Positions 35,243 to 44,508 of a stretch of DNA of 64,000 nucleotides are shown here, in pieces. The DNA is taken from positions 372,001-436,000 of the forward strand of contig DPKJ01000005.1 of assembly GCA_003542575.1 (NCBI GenBank), in the 5' to 3' direction. Made by a program: the position numbers and the translations under genes. Under the pieces are notes generated by a model. That model made no database searches and was not told the origin of the DNA. It saw only the letters and a list, made by a program, of their open reading frames with translations. Each line of letters begins with the position of its first letter. Position 1 is the stretch's first letter. This DNA comes from Rikenellaceae bacterium (GTDB lineage: Bacteria; Bacteroidota; Bacteroidia; Bacteroidales; UBA932).

Positions 35243-36634
35243 ATGAAGAACAAGTACATAGATTTGGTTGAACAGTCATTTGACTTTCCACAGGATGAAT
35301 TTAAGGTAGAAGACGGAGAACTTCTATTCCATGATATTCCAATTATGGATATAATAGAGCAATACGGAACACCATTAAAAATTACATACTTACCCAAAAT
35401 ATCTTCCCAGATTCAAAGGGCAAAGAGAATGTTTAACGTAGCAATGGCAAAGGTTGATTATAAGGGAGCTTATCACTATTGCTACTGCACAAAGAGCTCA
35501 CATTTTTCATTTGTAATAGAGGAGGCACTTAAAAACGATATCCACATTGAGACATCCTCTGCTTTTGATTTAAATCTGATAGAGTCATTGCAGGAGGCGG
35601 GAACTGTGAGTAAGGAGCTCTATATAATATGCAATGGTTTTAAAAAGGATGTCTATATCGAAAACATCGCAAACCTCAGGAACAACGGATGGACCAATAT
35701 AATTCCTGTTCTTGACAATATGCAGGAGTTTGATGAACTAGATCTGTGCGTAAAGGAGCCTTGTAAAATCGGCATCCGCATTGCCGCAGAAGAGGAGCCA
35801 AAATTTGAATTTTATACATCACGTCTTGGCATAAGATATAGTGACATTCTTCCATTTTATGAACAGAAGCTTAAAAAGAACAAGAAGTTTTCGCTCAAAA
35901 TGCTTCATTTCTTTATTAACACCGGTATGCGTGACAACGCCTACTACTGGAATGAGCTTTCTAAATGCGTATCAGTATATTGTGATCTAAAAGCTTTGTG
36001 TCCTGAACTTGATTCTCTGAATATTGGAGGCGGTTTCCCTATAAAAAATTCTCTTGCATTCGATTACGATTACGAATATATGGCCGAAGAGATAATTGCC
36101 CAAATCAAGAGCATTTGTGAGCAGAGAGGAACACCTGAACCCAATATATTTACCGAATTCGGCAGCTTTACCGTTGGTGAAAGTGGTGCTGTTATATATC
36201 AGGTTCTGGATCAAAAACAGCAGAACGACAGGGAGAGATGGTACATGGTTGACAGCTCTTTCATGACAACATTGCCTGATACGTGGGGTATTAAACAGAG
36301 ATTTATCCTATTACCAATTAATAAGTGGAATAAGGAGTATCAACGAGTGTTTTTAGGAGGTTTAACATGCGATAGTCAGGATTATTATAATGCCGAAGCC
36401 CATGCCAATGCTATTTTTCTTCCGGTAATAAATGGAGAAGAGCCTCTATATTTAGGATTCTTCCACACAGGAGCCTATCAGGAGTCCATTGCAGGATTCG
36501 GTGGTATTCAGCACTGTCTGCAGCCTGCTCCAAAGCACATAACTATTGATGTTGACGAAAACGGCGAGTATTATACAAAACTTTTTAGTAAAGAACAGAC
36601 TTACAAGTCTATGCTTAAAATTCTGGGATATTGA
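35243..36634 (+). CDS. Fold-type III PLP decarboxylase (arginine-decarboxylase-like)
   Basis: A 463-residue alanine-racemase-fold decarboxylase of the group annotated in Bacteroidota as arginine decarboxylase. The PLP lysine is K84 in YHYCYCTKSSH. The glycine-rich phosphate loop is NIGGGFP, the EFGSFTVGESG segment follows, and the active-site cysteine and tyrosine region is LTCDSQDYYN. It would feed polyamine synthesis. Carboxynorspermidine or diaminopimelate decarboxylase are related alternatives, but the overall layout fits the arginine group best. The next gene starts within its stop codon. Confidence 0.75.
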   Translation: MKNKYIDLVEQSFDFPQDEFKVEDGELLFHDIPIMDIIEQYGTPLKITYLPKISSQIQRAKRMFNVAMAKVDYKGAYHYCYCTKSSHFSFVIEEALKNDIHIETSSAFDLNLIESLQEAGTVSKELYIICNGFKKDVYIENIANLRNNGWTNIIPVLDNMQEFDELDLCVKEPCKIGIRIAAEEEPKFEFYTSRLGIRYSDILPFYEQKLKKNKKFSLKMLHFFINTGMRDNAYYWNELSKCVSVYCDLKALCPELDSLNIGGGFPIKNSLAFDYDYEYMAEEIIAQIKSICEQRGTPEPNIFTEFGSFTVGESGAVIYQVLDQKQQNDRERWYMVDSSFMTTLPDTWGIKQRFILLPINKWNKEYQRVFLGGLTCDSQDYYNAEAHANAIFLPVINGEEPLYLGFFHTGAYQESIAGFGGIQHCLQPAPKHITIDVDENGEYYTKLFSKEQTYKSMLKILGY

Positions 36635-37350
36635 TGACTCCCTCAAAATCAGAGATTAAATTAATCCGTTCCCTTGCAAGAAGAAAAATTCGCGAGGAGA
36701 ACGGCTTGTTTGTCGTTGAGGGGGAGAAACTTGTTCAGGAGGCCATTGAGTCAGGTTGGGATATTTTAGAGATATTCCGGATGGAGGAGATTGGTGAGCA
36801 GTTAATGTCAAGGATTACACTTCTTTCCAGCCCCTCTCCTGCCCTGGCTGTAATCAGAATTCCTCAGACAAGTTATTCTTTAACTCCTGATATAAATAAT
36901 CTTTCAATTGCCCTTGATTCAATTAAAGATCCGGGAAATTTGGGTACAATAGTCAGACTTTCAGAATGGTTTGGGATTGATACTATCTATTGTTCAGAGA
37001 ATTGTGTTGATATATACAATCCAAAGGCAGTTCAGTCAACAATGGGAGCAATATTCCGGACCAAAGTTGTGTATACTCATTTACCCGGCTTAATTAAGGG
37101 GATTGAAGGGATGATGCCGGTTTACGGCACATTTATAAACGGCAGTAATATATACGGACAGAGTCTACCAAAGGGGGCACTAGTGGTTATGGGAAGTGAA
37201 TCTGACGGTATTTCCCCTGATTTAGAGGCTTTAATTAATAATAAATTATCAATTCCATCCTTTTCATTATCTGAAAAGAGCAGTGAGTCTCTCAATGTTG
37301 CAATTGCAACTGCTGTAATTTGTTCTGAGTTTAAACGATCCTCTGTCTGA
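36634..37350 (+). CDS. SpoU/TrmH family rRNA/tRNA 2'-O-methyltransferase
   Basis: A 238-residue SPOUT methyltransferase. Residues about 1-75 are the substrate-binding L30e-like domain, and the rest is the SpoU knot: motif 1 DSIKDPGNLGTIVR, motif 2 MGSESDGIS, and motif 3 LNVAIATAVI. ATG 36634 overlaps the previous stop (TGATG), giving tight coupling; the TTG at 36631 is rejected. The 3' end overlaps the convergent rlmB gene by 20 nt. The exact target nucleotide is unknown. Confidence 0.85.
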   Translation: MTPSKSEIKLIRSLARRKIREENGLFVVEGEKLVQEAIESGWDILEIFRMEEIGEQLMSRITLLSSPSPALAVIRIPQTSYSLTPDINNLSIALDSIKDPGNLGTIVRLSEWFGIDTIYCSENCVDIYNPKAVQSTMGAIFRTKVVYTHLPGLIKGIEGMMPVYGTFINGSNIYGQSLPKGALVVMGSESDGISPDLEALINNKLSIPSFSLSEKSSESLNVAIATAVICSEFKRSSV

Positions 37351-38065
37351 CAATTTCAAATAATACAACCGATGCGGCAACAGAGACATTAAGTGATCCG
37401 GTTGCACCGGTTATTGGTATTTTAACCAATTCGTTTGCCAGAGATAGTGATGATTTGGATATCCCTTTGTCTTCTGATCCCAAAATAATGGCAGTAGCTT
37501 TGCTAAAATCGGCGTCATAAATATTCTTTTCTGCCTTTTCTGTTGCTGCAATAATTTGAAAACCACTTTGAGAGAGATAAAATATGGCCTCTCTAAGGTT
37601 TGTTACCTTTGCTACCGGAATTCTCATAAGTGCTCCTGCAGATGTTTTTATTGATTCAGCATTTATGGCTGCACTTCCTTTTGCCGGCATAATAATACCG
37701 TCAGCTGAAGCACACTCTGCCGTACGGGCAATTCCTCCGAAATTTCGCACATCGCTTACGCCGTCAAGGAGAATTATCACCGGATTTTTCCTGGCCTCAG
37801 TTGCTTTCGCAACCATCTCTTCAAGAGAAACATAATCTACCTGAGAGAGAAATGCAATAACACCCTGATGGTTTGACCTTGTTACAGAGTTGAGCCTCTC
37901 TATGGGTGCAAATTGAATTGAAATGTTCTTTTCCTGCAATAGCTCCATCAAGTTTCTAAAGTGTGGGCTATCCATACCCTGCTTAAACAAAACCTTCTCA
38001 ATTTTTTTCCCGCCGATAACCGCATCTGTCACAGGGTGTATTCCGCAAATATAATTACTCTCCAT
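37331..38065 (-). CDS. rlmB: 23S rRNA (guanosine-2'-O)-methyltransferase RlmB
   Basis: A 244-residue SpoU enzyme that in characterised members methylates G2251 of 23S rRNA. The N-terminal substrate domain begins ICGIHPVTDAV. The knot motifs are DGVSDVRNFGGIARTAE, GSEDKGIS and LNVSVAASVVLFEI. RlmB is favoured over other SpoU proteins because of the typical start (GIHPV) and a motif 1 with NFGxIxR. It is the last gene of the valS operon, 11 nt after the ABC-F gene. Confidence 0.85.
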   Translation of the reverse strand: MESNYICGIHPVTDAVIGGKKIEKVLFKQGMDSPHFRNLMELLQEKNISIQFAPIERLNSVTRSNHQGVIAFLSQVDYVSLEEMVAKATEARKNPVIILLDGVSDVRNFGGIARTAECASADGIIMPAKGSAAINAESIKTSAGALMRIPVAKVTNLREAIFYLSQSGFQIIAATEKAEKNIYDADFSKATAIILGSEDKGISKSSLSLANELVKIPITGATGSLNVSVAASVVLFEIVRQRIV

Positions 38066-38076
38066 TTCTAATTGTT

Positions 38077-40002
38077 TTATTGGTTATTGTGAAGCTTTTC
38101 CCACTCCTCCATCTCGCTGTTAAGCTCTTTTTTAAGTTTTTCGTAACTCTCTACAAGAGAGAGTATTTTAACGGCATCTGATATACCGGCAAGCTCCTTT
38201 TCTGCAGACGCTATCTTTGATTCAAGCTCTTCGATGCGCTTCTCGGACTTTTCAATTTTTGCCTGTCTTCTTTTTTGCTCTCGCTCTTGTTCTCTTTTTA
38301 AGTTGTGATCGACGGGCATTACACTCTCCTGCTGCTTAACTTCAGGTGTAGCTTTTAAGGCAGATTTCTCAAACTCCAACTCATCCAGGCTCTCAATATT
38401 TTTCCTCGAGAGAAACTCCTCAAATGTACCTAAATGTTCTCTTACTGCACCATCTTTAAATTCATAAATTTTATTTACAAGTCCGTCAAGAAAATCTCTG
38501 TCGTGAGATACAATCACAAGTGTGCCGTCATATTTAAGCAACGCCTGTTTAAGTATATCTTTCGATCTTATGTCCATATGGTTGGTAGGCTCATCAAGTG
38601 CAAGAAGATTATATGGTTTGAGCATCAGCTTTGCCATTGCCAGGCGTGACTTCTCACCTCCGCTTAATACTGCTACCTTTTTGTCTATGTCCTCGCCTCT
38701 GAATAGAAAAGATCCCAGAATGTCCCTCAATTTTGTCCTTACATCTCCGGTTGCAACATTGTCAAGAGTATCAAATACAGTATCCTCCTTATTGAGCAAA
38801 TCTTCCTGATTCTGAGCGTAGTATCCCAGTGAAACATTGTGGCCGAGTTCGATTCTTCCTGAAACAGGGGTGAGTTCTCCGGTAATCAGCCTCATAAAGG
38901 TCGTTTTACCCTCTCCGTTCTTACCAAGCAATGCAATTTTTTCTCCTCTCTCAATGGTAATGTTGGCCTTATCAAAGATGCATTTATCTCCAAATGACAT
39001 CTTTACATCAATTGATTTTAGTGCAACGTTACCTGAACGTGGTGCAGGGGGAAATTTAAGATAAAGTTTTGCTTTGTCCTCCTCCTCAACCTCGATCCTG
39101 TCAAGTTTATCCAGTTGTTTAATCCTTGATTGTACCTGATTGGATTTGGTTGCCTTATATCTGAACCTCTCAATGAAATCTTCGGTCTTCTCAATCAGTT
39201 TCTGCTGATTATCGTATGCTGCTTTCTGTTGCTCAAGACGTTCACGTCTCAGTTGAGTATATTTGGTGTACGGAACTTTGTAATCATTTATCTTTCCAAG
39301 CGTTATCTCTACAGTCCTGTTGGTAACACTGTCCAAAAAACGTCTATCGTGTGAAATTAATACGAGAGCACCCCTAAATCCCTGAAGATATGATTCAAGC
39401 CACCTTATCGATTCAATATCAAGGTGATTAGTGGGTTCATCAAGCAGCAGAATATCGGGTTTACGTAGCAATATTTTAGCAAGTTCTATCCTCATATTCC
39501 AACCAAGACTAAGTGTTGCCCTCTCTCTTTCAAGATCGCTGCGGCTGAATCCCAATCCTTTGAGTACCCTTTCTGAGAGAGCCTGAGGGTTTATTGTTCC
39601 GTACAGGTTCAGTTTATCGTTTAATTCGTTAAACCTGACAATAAGGTCATGATAGGAGTCACTCTCAAAGTCTGTTCTTTCACAGATGTCCTTGTTAATT
39701 TTGGCAATTCTCTCTTCAATCTTCTTTATATGTGAAAATGCTTTGAGAGTCTCTTCAATTACAGTACTCTTTTTCGAGTACTCCATCTCCTGAGGTAAAT
39801 AGCCGATTGTTATTTCGGATGGTTGCTGTACAGCTCCGCCGGATGGTGCAATTATCCCTGCAACTATCTTAAGAATAGTTGTCTTACCGGCACCATTCTT
39901 GCCGACAAGCCCGATTTTGTCGTTCTCGTTTATGTGGAAATTGACATTATCAAAGAGGGTAAACCCTCCAAATGATACTGTCAGATTATTGATCGATATC
40001 AC
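38077..40002 (-). CDS. ABC-F family ATPase (Uup/YdiF-like)
   Basis: A 641-residue cytosolic protein with two ABC ATPase domains and no membrane segment. Domain 1 has Walker A GKNGAGKTT, signature TLSLGW in place of the usual LSGGx and DEPTNHLDIES. Domain 2 has GKNGEGKTT, LSGGEKSR and DEPTNHMDIRS. Between them is the charged ABC-F linker (about 240-320), and the C-terminus (about 560-640) is a coiled coil. ABC-F proteins act on the ribosome in translation. It starts with GTG at 40002 inside the end of tatC (17-nt overlap). It could be a Uup-like factor rather than an antibiotic-resistance type. Confidence 0.88.
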   Translation of the reverse strand: MISINNLTVSFGGFTLFDNVNFHINENDKIGLVGKNGAGKTTILKIVAGIIAPSGGAVQQPSEITIGYLPQEMEYSKKSTVIEETLKAFSHIKKIEERIAKINKDICERTDFESDSYHDLIVRFNELNDKLNLYGTINPQALSERVLKGLGFSRSDLERERATLSLGWNMRIELAKILLRKPDILLLDEPTNHLDIESIRWLESYLQGFRGALVLISHDRRFLDSVTNRTVEITLGKINDYKVPYTKYTQLRRERLEQQKAAYDNQQKLIEKTEDFIERFRYKATKSNQVQSRIKQLDKLDRIEVEEEDKAKLYLKFPPAPRSGNVALKSIDVKMSFGDKCIFDKANITIERGEKIALLGKNGEGKTTFMRLITGELTPVSGRIELGHNVSLGYYAQNQEDLLNKEDTVFDTLDNVATGDVRTKLRDILGSFLFRGEDIDKKVAVLSGGEKSRLAMAKLMLKPYNLLALDEPTNHMDIRSKDILKQALLKYDGTLVIVSHDRDFLDGLVNKIYEFKDGAVREHLGTFEEFLSRKNIESLDELEFEKSALKATPEVKQQESVMPVDHNLKREQEREQKRRQAKIEKSEKRIEELESKIASAEKELAGISDAVKILSLVESYEKLKKELNSEMEEWEKLHNNQ

Positions 40003-40756
40003 GGCAAATAAGTATACTAAATTCGTAAAGTAAATAGAGCGGTGTCCCTACAATAAAAAGGGTAAATGCGTCTCCGCTCGGAGTAATAACTGCCGCAACT
40101 ATTATTAATATTGTGAATGCATGCTTTCTGTATTTTCTGAGCATGCTTTTTGAAATTATACCAAGTCTTGAGAGGATGGCTGCAAGGGCGGGCATCTCAA
40201 ATACCACTCCCATAATAAGAATCAGCCACGTAAACATAGATATATATGATTTTAACGAAATCTGATTCTGAACCCAGTCACTAACCTGATATGTACCTAA
40301 AAACCTAACAGTCAAAGGGAACACAAATAAATATCCCACTAGGATCCCTACAAAGAAGAGAACTGAGGCAAAGGCAAAGGCTTTCCTTATTGCAGACTTC
40401 TCCTTTTCATACAGACCGGGACTGACAAATGTCCAGAGTTGGTAAATAATATAGGGGACAGTTAATATAAATGCAAGAGTCAATGAGACGCTTACGTGAG
40501 TAAAGAATTGTGCCGACAGCTCAATATTAATAAGGTTTACAGAAAACGGCTCGGGGGCCATTGCTGCAATTCCCGTAAAGGCTGCGAGCTGTCCAAACCA
40601 TTTGTAAAGGATAAAGTCCGAATTTGTTGGTGCAAAAATTACCGTGTCAAATACAAAGCTTTTGTTAAAGAAGATTACGATTGCTGCAATAAGCAGAGCA
40701 ATCGCTGAACGGAAGAGTACTCCCCTCAGTTCGTCAAGGTGGTCCCAAAATGTCAT
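39986..40756 (-). CDS. tatC: Twin-arginine translocase subunit TatC
   Basis: Six-TM receptor component of the Tat export pathway. Motifs: the N-terminal MTFWDHLDELR, the periplasmic-loop FVSPGLYEKEK following the second helix, and the later membrane segments with FEMPALAAILSRLG and the ITPSGDAFT region. ATG 40756 is chosen because it gives the usual TatC N-terminus; a GTG at 40768, four codons upstream, is an alternative. It follows tatA. No tatB is nearby, consistent with a TatA-TatC type system. Confidence 0.93.
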   Translation of the reverse strand: MTFWDHLDELRGVLFRSAIALLIAAIVIFFNKSFVFDTVIFAPTNSDFILYKWFGQLAAFTGIAAMAPEPFSVNLINIELSAQFFTHVSVSLTLAFILTVPYIIYQLWTFVSPGLYEKEKSAIRKAFAFASVLFFVGILVGYLFVFPLTVRFLGTYQVSDWVQNQISLKSYISMFTWLILIMGVVFEMPALAAILSRLGIISKSMLRKYRKHAFTILIIVAAVITPSGDAFTLFIVGTPLYLLYEFSILICRDIDQ

Positions 40757-40780
40757 CTCTTTGCTCACGGTGGGGTCAGA

Positions 40781-40984
40781 TTATTTTTTCTCCTCTTCGG
40801 AGCCTTTGTCTTCTTTTATCTCATCCTCGATGCCCTTCATTCCATCTTTGAAACTCTTTACACCTTTACCGATTCCCTTCATAAGTTCGGGGATTTTTTT
40901 ACCGCCGAAAAGAAGCAATACTATAAGTGCGATAATTATAATTTCGGTTGCTCCAAGCGTTCCGAATAGTAAAAATTGGTTCAT
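40781..40984 (-). CDS. tatA: Twin-arginine translocase subunit TatA
   Basis: A 67-residue protein with one N-terminal TM helix (ATEIIIIALIVLLLF), the conserved FGGKKIPEL hinge, an amphipathic helix (MKGIGKGVKSFKDGM) and an acidic C-terminal tail. It lies just before tatC and forms the translocation pore in the family. Confidence 0.93.
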   Translation of the reverse strand: MNQFLLFGTLGATEIIIIALIVLLLFGGKKIPELMKGIGKGVKSFKDGMKGIEDEIKEDKGSEEEKK

Positions 40985-40996
40985 ATCTGTGAATTT

Positions 40997-41413
40997 TTAG
41001 TCGTTTTCTTTAAAGTACGGGGCAAAGATATCAATAATAAAGGAAGGAGCCCTTGTTGGTCTCCTGTTATTTGCATGAATAAAGCCCAGAGTTACAGAAC
41101 CGGCACATACAGTGTTGCCCTCCTGGTTGTAAATTACGGTGTCAATAACCATTCTTGCCTTTGGTATTTCGTTAACTGTGCTAACAACTCTTAGCTTATC
41201 ACCTAGTTTTGCCGGCAATTTGTAATCACAGGCAACATTTACAACCGGCATCATTATTCCTAACTTTTCAATCTGATGAATAGGGAGGCCAAGATTGGCC
41301 AATGCTTCGCTCCTGCCACACTCAAAATAGCGAATATAGTTGGAATGGTGTACTATTCCCATCAGATCAGTTTCGTAATACCTTACCTCTAAAATGGTTT
41401 CTGATATATACAT
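40997..41413 (-). CDS. Acyl-CoA thioesterase, YbgC/FadM-like hotdog fold
   Basis: A 138-residue single hotdog-fold protein of the 4-hydroxybenzoyl-CoA thioesterase family. The catalytic region is YETDLMGIVHHSNYIRYFE, with the aspartate in TDLMGIVHHSNY. It hydrolyses acyl-CoA thioesters; the chain preference is unknown. Its ATG overlaps the valS stop by 1 nt (TAATG), so it is coupled to valS. It precedes tatA by 12 nt. Confidence 0.85.
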   Translation of the reverse strand: MYISETILEVRYYETDLMGIVHHSNYIRYFECGRSEALANLGLPIHQIEKLGIMMPVVNVACDYKLPAKLGDKLRVVSTVNEIPKARMVIDTVIYNQEGNTVCAGSVTLGFIHANNRRPTRAPSFIIDIFAPYFKEND

Positions 41414-44061
41414 TACTTACTGTACTCCTCTTTTAGTTTTAATAATTTGGCTATTTTTTCCTGAGCATCTGATCTCTTCTTAAGCTCGGTGTTTTTTATG
41501 TTTTCTGCTGCGTTAGCCATAAACTTTTCGTTATTGAGCTTTGCATTTACAGCTTTAAGAAATCCCTCAAGATGTTTTAGTTCTGTCTCAATTTTATTAA
41601 GCTCTTCGGCAGCATTTACCATACCTTCAAGCGGAACAAAAAATTCAGAAGTCCCAACCATGAATGAGTTTCCTGTTTGGCCTGAGTCCTTAACTGACAT
41701 ATCTTCAATTTGTGATATGTTGGCCATTTTTCTTATTACGCAGTAGAGGTTTTTGTCTACATCTCCCTTTACAAAAAGATTCAGTTCTGTTTTTGGGGAA
41801 ATAGCCTTTGATTGTCTTACATTTCTTATGTTAACAATAGCTGATTTTACCAACTCAAAGGCAGCTGTATACTCTTTTGACCAGTTTTCCGGTGATGGCA
41901 TTTCGGAAATCATTATGCTTTCATGATCTTTGTTCTTGGCTAGGTGCTGCCAAAGCTCCTCTGTGATGAAAGGCATAAAAGGGTGCAAAACCCTGAGAAG
42001 TTTTTCAAATAGCTCAAGAGTAGCTTTATGCGTCTTGCTGTCAATTCCTTTGCCAAATTCAGGCTTAATAATCTCAAGGTACCAGGCGCAGAAATCATCC
42101 CAAAAAAGCTTGTATGCGTGCATAAGAGCATCCGAGAGGCGAAATTTTTCAAAGTGGTCATTTATTATTTCAAGTGATTCACTAAGCGTTCCATCAAACC
42201 ATTTAACCGCTGCTACAGCTTCGGCAGGTTGCTCAATATCTTTATCAACATTCCATCCGTTTACAAGGCGGTATGCGTTCCAAATTTTGTTTGAAAAATT
42301 TCTGCCCTGCTCAACCTGACTCTCATCAAAGAGAATGTCGTTTCCGGCACTGCTACACAGGAGCATACCTACTCGTACACCATCAGCTCCATATATCTCC
42401 ATCAGCTTAATCGGATCAGGTGAATTACCAAGCGATTTAGACATCTTTCTTCCCTGCTTATCTCTCACGATACCGGTAAGATATACATTTTTGAATGGTA
42501 TATCACCACAGAATTCATTTCCAGCCATAATCATACGTGCAACCCAGAAAAATAAAATTTCGGGTGCTGTAACCAAATCATTTGTCGGGTAATAATAGGC
42601 CAGTTCGCTGTTTGGTTTTTTATTCGGGAATCCCGGCTTTGTTGGGTCAAATACAGATATTGGCCATAGCCATGATGAGAACCAGGTATCAACAACATCT
42701 TCGTCCTGTTTTAGGTCATTTTCGGTCAAATCTGGGTGGTTAAGTCTGGCTTTTGCAAGTGCTTCATCCTTATCTATTGCCACAACAATTTTACCATCAG
42801 GCAGATACCATGCGGGAATTTGCTGACCCCACCAAAGCTGTCTCGAAATACACCAATCTTTAACGTTCTCCATCCAGTGGCGGTATGTGTTCTTGAATTT
42901 ATCAGGTATAAGCTTTATTGTGTCATTCATTACATATTCAAGAGCAGGCTTGGCTGCCTCGGTCATCTTAAGAAACCACTGAAGTGAAAGTCTTGGTTCA
43001 ATAACAGCGTTTGTCCTTTCTGAATAACCAACCTGTGAGTTATATTGCTCCTCTTTCACCAGTTGATTACTCTCCTGGAGCATCTTCACAATCTTCTTTC
43101 TTGCAATAAACCTATCCTCCCCTATCAGAATCTGAGCTTTTTCATTTAGCCTTGCATAGTTATCAAGTATGTCTATTACAGGCAAATTGTGCCTTATTCC
43201 TATCTCATAATCGTTTATATCATGTGCAGGAGTGATCTTGAGACAACCTGTTCCAAAATCCATCAGCACATATTCATCTTCAATTACCGGAATCTCTTTA
43301 TTAATTAGTGGAATTAATACCTTTTTGCCCTTGAGTTTAGAATATCTTGGGTCGTCCGGATGTACACAGACTGCTGTGTCTGCCATTATTGTTTCGGGCC
43401 GTGTAGTTGCAATCTCAACATACTCTTCGGTTGGTTTTCCGTCATTTGAGATGAAGTATTTAAGATAGTAGAGCTTCGACGGTGTCTCCTTGTATATGAC
43501 CTCTTCGTCACTGACAGCCGTTTGACCCTCAGGGTCCCAGTTCACCATTCTGATGCCTCTGTATATTAGACCTTTATTGTAAAAATGAACAAAAGTATTG
43601 ATTACAGATTTATTGTATTCGGGGTCCATCGTAAATGTTGTGCGGTTCCAATCGCATGATGCTCCCAGCTTTTTCAGCTGTTCCAGAATTATGCCTCCGT
43701 GCTTCTCTCTCCACTCCCATGCATGCTCTAAAAACTCTTCCCGTGTTATGCCTGATTTTTCTAGTCCCATCTCTTTAAGTTTGGCCACAACCTTTGCCTC
43801 AGTTGCAATTGAGGCATGGTCTGTTCCGGGTACCCAGCAGGCATTTTTGCCCATCATTCTTGCTCTTCTTACCAATACATCCTGAATGGTATTGTTGAGC
43901 ATATGTCCCATATGCAGTACTCCTGTTACATTTGGAGGAGGTATTACAACAGTATACGGCTCTTTTTCATTCGGTTCAGAGTGAAAGTAGCCCTTTTCCA
44001 GCCAGAATCTGTACCATTTGTCTTCGGTAAGCGACGGGTCGTATTTTGTGGAAATTTCCAT
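41413..44061 (-). CDS. valS: Valine-tRNA ligase
   Basis: Class I aminoacyl-tRNA synthetase charging tRNA-Val. The HIGH-type motif is PPPNVTGVLHMGHML near residue 45, the editing (CP1) domain has TTRPETIMADTAV, and the KMSKS motif is GRKMSKSLGNSPDP. The anticodon-binding domain follows, and the C-terminus is the ValS coiled-coil arm (about 805-882). At 882 residues it is full length. It heads a six-gene minus-strand operon. Confidence 0.96.
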   Translation of the reverse strand: MEISTKYDPSLTEDKWYRFWLEKGYFHSEPNEKEPYTVVIPPPNVTGVLHMGHMLNNTIQDVLVRRARMMGKNACWVPGTDHASIATEAKVVAKLKEMGLEKSGITREEFLEHAWEWREKHGGIILEQLKKLGASCDWNRTTFTMDPEYNKSVINTFVHFYNKGLIYRGIRMVNWDPEGQTAVSDEEVIYKETPSKLYYLKYFISNDGKPTEEYVEIATTRPETIMADTAVCVHPDDPRYSKLKGKKVLIPLINKEIPVIEDEYVLMDFGTGCLKITPAHDINDYEIGIRHNLPVIDILDNYARLNEKAQILIGEDRFIARKKIVKMLQESNQLVKEEQYNSQVGYSERTNAVIEPRLSLQWFLKMTEAAKPALEYVMNDTIKLIPDKFKNTYRHWMENVKDWCISRQLWWGQQIPAWYLPDGKIVVAIDKDEALAKARLNHPDLTENDLKQDEDVVDTWFSSWLWPISVFDPTKPGFPNKKPNSELAYYYPTNDLVTAPEILFFWVARMIMAGNEFCGDIPFKNVYLTGIVRDKQGRKMSKSLGNSPDPIKLMEIYGADGVRVGMLLCSSAGNDILFDESQVEQGRNFSNKIWNAYRLVNGWNVDKDIEQPAEAVAAVKWFDGTLSESLEIINDHFEKFRLSDALMHAYKLFWDDFCAWYLEIIKPEFGKGIDSKTHKATLELFEKLLRVLHPFMPFITEELWQHLAKNKDHESIMISEMPSPENWSKEYTAAFELVKSAIVNIRNVRQSKAISPKTELNLFVKGDVDKNLYCVIRKMANISQIEDMSVKDSGQTGNSFMVGTSEFFVPLEGMVNAAEELNKIETELKHLEGFLKAVNAKLNNEKFMANAAENIKNTELKKRSDAQEKIAKLLKLKEEYSK

Positions 44062-44093
44062 AAAGAGTTAATAAGTGATGTTTAAACAAACAG

Positions 44094-44125
44094 CAAAGTT
44101 AATCAATTTTAAAAAAAGTGAACAA
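44094..44125 (-). promoter_or_regulatory. Promoter of the valS operon
   Basis: On the minus strand TTTTG (plus-strand CAA at 44123-44125) is followed after 21 nt by TAACTTTG (plus-strand CAAAGTTA, 44094-44101), a full -33/-7 pair for the Bacteroidota sigma factor. It lies 33 nt upstream of the valS ATG at 44061. Confidence 0.6.
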
Positions 44126-44148
44126 AATTAGCAATTAAGAAAAAATCT

Positions 44149-44156
44149 TATCTTTG
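44149..44156 (+). promoter_or_regulatory. -7 element TATCTTTG of the DUF3467-etf transcript
   Basis: A perfect TAnnTTTG match 18 nt before ATG 44174, in the divergent gap shared with the valS promoter. The predicted 5' leader is only about 10-20 nt, short but common in this phylum. Confidence 0.5.
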
Positions 44157-44173
44157 CGTTGATCTAAAAAAAC

Positions 44174-44491
44174 ATGAAGGACATGAGTGCTGAAAATGAA
44201 CTGAATATAGAATTGAGCAACGATGTGGCACAGGGATCTTACTCAAATCTTGCGATAATCACACATTCAAGCAGTGAATTTATTCTTGATTTTATAAGAA
44301 TGATGCCCGGGGTTCCAAAAGCTCAGGTACACAGCAGGATAATTATGACTGCCGAACATGCCAAGAGACTTCTTCTAGCCATAAAGGATAATATTGACAA
44401 ATTCGAAAGTCAATATGGTGAAATAGAACTTCACAACGAACCTATTAATAAAGTACCAATAAACTTCGGTAATAATTCAGCCGAGGCATAA
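44174..44491 (+). CDS. DUF3467 family protein
   Basis: A 105-residue cytosolic protein matching DUF3467: GSYSNLAIITHSSSEFILDF, RMMPGVPKAQVHSRIIMT and HAKRLLLAIKDNI. The family is widespread in Bacteroidota and of unknown function, often beside RNA polymerase or ribosomal genes. ATG 44183 (MSAENEL) is a plausible alternative start. It lies 17 nt upstream of etfB and could be co-transcribed. Confidence 0.85.
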   Translation: MKDMSAENELNIELSNDVAQGSYSNLAIITHSSSEFILDFIRMMPGVPKAQVHSRIIMTAEHAKRLLLAIKDNIDKFESQYGEIELHNEPINKVPINFGNNSAEA

Positions 44492-44508
44492 ACTTCCATT
44501 AATCAAAT

